DNA from: Firmicutes bacterium HGW-Firmicutes-14
Lineage (GTDB): Bacteria > Bacillota > Thermincolia > Thermincolales > UBA2595
DNA length: 64,000 nucleotides
NCBI GenBank assembly: GCA_002840275.1
Contig: PHAB01000013.1
Location: forward strand, 1 to 64,000
Reading direction: 5' to 3'
This document shows, one piece after another, positions 61,272 to 64,000 of the stretch. Every line of letters begins with the position of its first letter. Position 1 is the first letter of the stretch. A program made the position numbers and the translations under genes. The notes beneath the pieces were generated by a model that was not told where the DNA came from, did not search any database, and saw nothing but the letters and a program-made list of their open reading frames with translations.

Positions 61272-61568
61272 TCAAACCCGCCAGTGGATTACCCTGTTAC
61301 GCCGGTACAGTTCTTCACCTTTCAGGCATCTGAGATAATATAAAATCTCTTCCGGGTCCGGATAAAACTGCCGCATCAGGGGTTCCGTATCATGAAAGTA
61401 ATGAAGGGACTGCAGCACATCCTGCAGCAGTTTTTCATATCCCGGCTCGTACTCAGCTTCCTTTTCCAACAGGAAGTCATAGGCCCACCAGCCGACATCC
61501 TCCCTTGGTATGTCGCCGGCAAGCATTTTTTCTACCTGTTCGATGACTGTCTGCCTGTCCACTTTCAC
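61272..61568 (-). CDS. Small hypothetical protein beside the FliK-like gene
   Basis: 98 residues from a GTG at 61568 (GGAGG upstream), or 104 from a TTG at 61586. Acidic and aromatic (VGWWAYDFLLEKEAEYEPGYEKLL...HYFHDTEPLMRQFYPDPEEILYYLRCL). No family recognised. 16 bases before the FliK-like gene; the direction and spacing indicate an operon. Confidence 0.65.
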   Translation of the reverse strand: MKVDRQTVIEQVEKMLAGDIPREDVGWWAYDFLLEKEAEYEPGYEKLLQDVLQSLHYFHDTEPLMRQFYPDPEEILYYLRCLKGEELYRRNRVIHWRV

Positions 61569-61595
61569 CTGCCGGGGCACCTCCAAATAACAGGT

Positions 61596-62213
61596 TTAAC
61601 GGCTCATTCCCATGTAAATGCTGACGAACAGGAATATTACAAGGGCAAAGCCGATAAGAAGCAGGGAAAAAACATAACTCCCTTTCCATGAAAAGATTTT
61701 CTTTTCATATTCCTCAAGGCACTTCCCGGTTGTTTCGTCACAATTCAAACCTGGTACCGCCGCAAGCAGTCTCGCAAGTACATCCCTGTTTTCTGTTTTG
61801 AGAGGGTTCAAATCCAGGTCTACTCCCAGGGTCTTATCGCCCTGGTCAAACCGGACGGTCATCTGGTAGCCTACCTTAGTAGGCACAAGACTCACTGCCC
61901 TTACGGAGTCCAGCGGCACCTCCAGTTCCAACCGGCGCACCACAGGAGTAGAAAAGAATATCTGCTTACGTGACAAGTAGAGATTGTTTCCCAGGATAGA
62001 CATCTTCTGGGAATGTACTTTTATTGCCTGGTTGGCCACAAACCAGAGGACCACATAAATCAGAGCCACATTTAGACCGTATAAAACTCCAAGGGGCGCC
62101 GGGTAATCAAATATATATGCCCCGCTGATGAACAGAAAAAAAGGGGAAACCAGGGCTATAACCAGCAGCATCAATGAAAATCCCTCCAGGTACTGTATAT
62201 CTTGACTCTTCAT
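61596..62213 (-). CDS. Membrane protein with PH-like domain, unknown function
   Basis: 205 residues. Two N-terminal helices (about 11-55), a beta-rich cytosolic part (MSILGNNLYLSRKQIFFSTPVVRRLELEVPLDSVRAVSL...YQMTVRFDQGDKTLGVDLDLNPL) that resembles a bPH-like fold, and a C-terminal helix (SYVFSLLLIGFALVIFLFV). No certain family. First gene of the minus unit with the FliK-like gene. Confidence 0.65.
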   Translation of the reverse strand: MKSQDIQYLEGFSLMLLVIALVSPFFLFISGAYIFDYPAPLGVLYGLNVALIYVVLWFVANQAIKVHSQKMSILGNNLYLSRKQIFFSTPVVRRLELEVPLDSVRAVSLVPTKVGYQMTVRFDQGDKTLGVDLDLNPLKTENRDVLARLLAAVPGLNCDETTGKCLEEYEKKIFSWKGSYVFSLLLIGFALVIFLFVSIYMGMSR

Positions 62214-62381
62214 ATTTTACCACTCTTTAGGCCTTTAGTAAACATAACCCACCCCTATCCGCCCCCGTTTACTGCCCGTTTTATTGCCTCCTTTACTGCC
62301 GCTTCCCTAACTGACGGAGTAACATAATCAACCGGTCAGGAATATTATGTACCATATCTGACGGAACGGAGTGATGAAGAA

Positions 62382-63308
62382 ATGCTGACTAAATCTGAAT
62401 ATATCAGGAAATCCCTGGAAACCAACCTCTTTTTCCTGCGGATTATGAAGGAACATGCCCTGTTCCTGGAAGCAGGTTTTGTCTGTAAAGATATTAACCA
62501 TATCAGGGAGGCGGAGCGCCTGAAAAATGAGTTCAGCCGGCTCCTGGCCGAAGCCGTGAGCCTGGCCAACGGGGTTGTCAGCCCGGAACTCCTGTCGGTT
62601 GAAGCAATTGTAACTGACAATACACTGGCTGCAGAGCAAGCCACAGAAAATCTTTCCGGAATTCCTATTAATACCGCAATAACCAGGGCAGAACTGGCCC
62701 TTACCGGAGGATTTCCAGGCCCATATCCGCCGGTGCTTGAAAACAGGATTTCTCTTCTAAACCAGAGAGCTATTCCTCTTACCGATGCAATCATCAATTT
62801 TAAGGGTATGGTATTGAACGGGATGCTTTCATGCAGGCTGTATACAACCCTTTTCCCTCTCCTGATTGACCATATCCGTCGTGAAGCCATCCTTTACCGT
62901 AATTCCCTCATCAGGCTTCAAAGCAGATTAGATCCTGATGACCCGGCAATGGCTGCCCAGCTTGAGGCATTCTGGAACAGGATTATGGCAGAACATTCCC
63001 TTTTCATAAGGAATTTGCTTGACCCCACCGAAGTAGAACTGTTCAACACGACCCAGGCATTTGCCGCCAGGTTTGAAAAACTGGAAGATGCAGCTGAAGC
63101 TGCCGAGAGTAATGAACCCGCCCTGGAAAAAGTAACCAGGCAGAGCCTGGAGGCAACCCGGGAGATAAGCACTTTCAAGGAGCAGGCTACAGAACTTATT
63201 CTGATGCACAAAATTAAATCCATTATTGTTCCCTTATTGGGAGACCATGTAACACGAGAGGCCAACCACTTCCTGCATTTATTAAAACATTTTGAAAAAA
63301 CACTCTAA
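62382..63308 (+). CDS. DUF2935 protein
   Basis: 308 residues, all-helical, two repeats of a four-helix type (FLRIMKEHALFLEAGF...; FWNRIMAEHSLFIRNLL), each with His/Glu pairs that could bind metal. AACGGAGTG before the ATG. This matches the spore-former family DUF2935, of unknown function and often sporulation-linked. Single gene. Confidence 0.88.
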   Translation: MLTKSEYIRKSLETNLFFLRIMKEHALFLEAGFVCKDINHIREAERLKNEFSRLLAEAVSLANGVVSPELLSVEAIVTDNTLAAEQATENLSGIPINTAITRAELALTGGFPGPYPPVLENRISLLNQRAIPLTDAIINFKGMVLNGMLSCRLYTTLFPLLIDHIRREAILYRNSLIRLQSRLDPDDPAMAAQLEAFWNRIMAEHSLFIRNLLDPTEVELFNTTQAFAARFEKLEDAAEAAESNEPALEKVTRQSLEATREISTFKEQATELILMHKIKSIIVPLLGDHVTREANHFLHLLKHFEKTL

Positions 63309-63437
63309 GAAAATTTTTTATGGCAATGACAGGTTTCGACACCATTTTCAGTCTATTTTGTATATAATTAGTAATAGTTGCATATATTCCTTTTTCACCC
63401 TCTTTTTACTATATTTCTGAAGGAAGGTGTTTGCTTC

Positions 63438-64000
63438 TTGTTTTTCCCCAAGAAACTAATGGCAGCGGCAACCGCCGGGAACCTGGCAATTGCGGTCTGG
63501 AGTCCGGGAGCATATAATACCGCCGGAATCAGCCTGCGCCTTGCCAAAGAGGCCGCCAGACACACCAACACTGCTCTGGTTGAACTGCCCTGTATGGGTA
63601 TCCCCAGGCTGGCCCTGGAAGCCGGTATTCTCAACAGGGCCAATCATACAGATGCAGCTATACTCGCATATGAAAGAAATGGCAGTTCCCCCCTGAAATT
63701 CTGCCACAATATAAGCGACACTCTGGCGGTACTGCCTGCCAATCCCTATGCCCTGCCTGACCACCCGGTAGTGCATAAAGTTACCGGCAGCGATACCCTG
63801 CAGTCATTTCCCGGCTTTTTCCTGGACCAGGCCCGTACCGGCGGTTATAGTGCGGTAATTTTTGAGTGCCAGGGTGGGTTGGTTTCCCCAATGACCTTCT
63901 GTGCCCTCAGAAAATCCGGCAAGGTTCTCCTGGTGGTGGACGGGCCCTCTGATATCGCCTGGTCCCTGCTTAATAAGAAACGCCTCACGGAAACCTACAA
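63438..64000 (+). CDS. ParA/MinD-like NTPase with degenerate P-loop (truncated by window end)
   Basis: A frame open from TTG 63438 (AGGAAGGTG upstream) to the right edge; 187 residues seen. The start AIAVWSPGAYNTAGISLRLAKEAARHTNTALVELPCMGIP parallels the MinD/CpaE P-loop and the following D-strand, but the GKT lysine is missing. Later LLVVDGPSDIAWSLLNK fits the same fold. It may be a TadZ/CpaE-type protein or an inactive partner. The end lies outside. Confidence 0.65.
   Translation, partial: MFFPKKLMAAATAGNLAIAVWSPGAYNTAGISLRLAKEAARHTNTALVELPCMGIPRLALEAGILNRANHTDAAILAYERNGSSPLKFCHNISDTLAVLPANPYALPDHPVVHKVTGSDTLQSFPGFFLDQARTGGYSAVIFECQGGLVSPMTFCALRKSGKVLLVVDGPSDIAWSLLNKKRLTETY

Overview
The window looks like chromosomal DNA of an anaerobic, motile, low- to medium-GC Firmicute of the class Clostridia. 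A Peptococcaceae-type organism such as Thermincola or a Desulfotomaculum relative is my inference from gene content: corrinoid methyltransferases, adenosylcobalamin-dependent ribonucleotide reductase, c-type multiheme cytochromes with an NrfD/FeS module, flagellar genes and a selenoprotein. No taxonomic marker gene is present, so the assignment is not firm.

Layout. 1-250: decayed end of an IS200/IS605-type tnpB. 464-8784 (minus): a metalloid cluster with two DUF2703 proteins, SigZ-like sigma factor, arsM with an in-frame TAA, MarR, ArsR, a corrinoid-like protein without the cobalt-ligand histidine, split and full-length ArsP-type permeases, and CcdA plus thioredoxins. The gene at 3029-3826 has an in-frame TGA in a CxxU motif followed by a SECIS-like hairpin. 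I read it as a SelW-like/DUF2703 fusion selenoprotein. 8954-10602: PadR plus an FtsW-family protein with an N-terminal PadR-linked domain. 10710-13737: SprT-like protein, then a toxin/immunity pair (eCIS-type N-terminus, deaminase-like C-terminus). 13847-19757: YhaM nuclease, RecQ, UvrD-like helicase. 19819-30235: type I restriction-modification island (HsdR, HsdS, HsdM) with a DUF45 peptidase, NucS-like nuclease, RhuM protein and HNH nuclease.

31974-38323: one operon for corrinoid-dependent methyl transfer (MtvA-, MtvB- and MtvC-like proteins, a second corrinoid protein, DUF1638, GntR, MFS transporter and a 55-residue protein), with a clear promoter and a palindromic operator candidate. 38592-51875: a mosaic region between three tRNA-Leu 3'-end fragments and the intact tRNA-Leu. 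It carries a cupin, small membrane proteins, and a respiratory module: membrane cytochrome c, NrfD, twin-arginine FeS protein, two sensor kinases, two response regulators and an octaheme lipoprotein cytochrome.

51968-54674: tRNA-Cys, class II ribonucleotide reductase and a tRNA operon (Val, degenerate Val, Asp, Phe, Gly). 54820-57355: HMA-like protein and a polyamine operon (arginine to agmatine to putrescine to spermidine). 57521-64000: stress-type and PRC-barrel proteins, FlhB-C-like and FliK-like flagellar proteins, DUF2935 and a truncated ParA/MinD-like gene.

How parts work together (inference): the CcdA/thioredoxin/selenoprotein set could supply thiol or selenol reducing power to arsenic methylation and export. 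The two two-component pairs probably control the cytochrome module through a repeated TTTGTCCC motif. The methyltransferase operon probably feeds methyl groups from an unknown methylated substrate into tetrahydrofolate.
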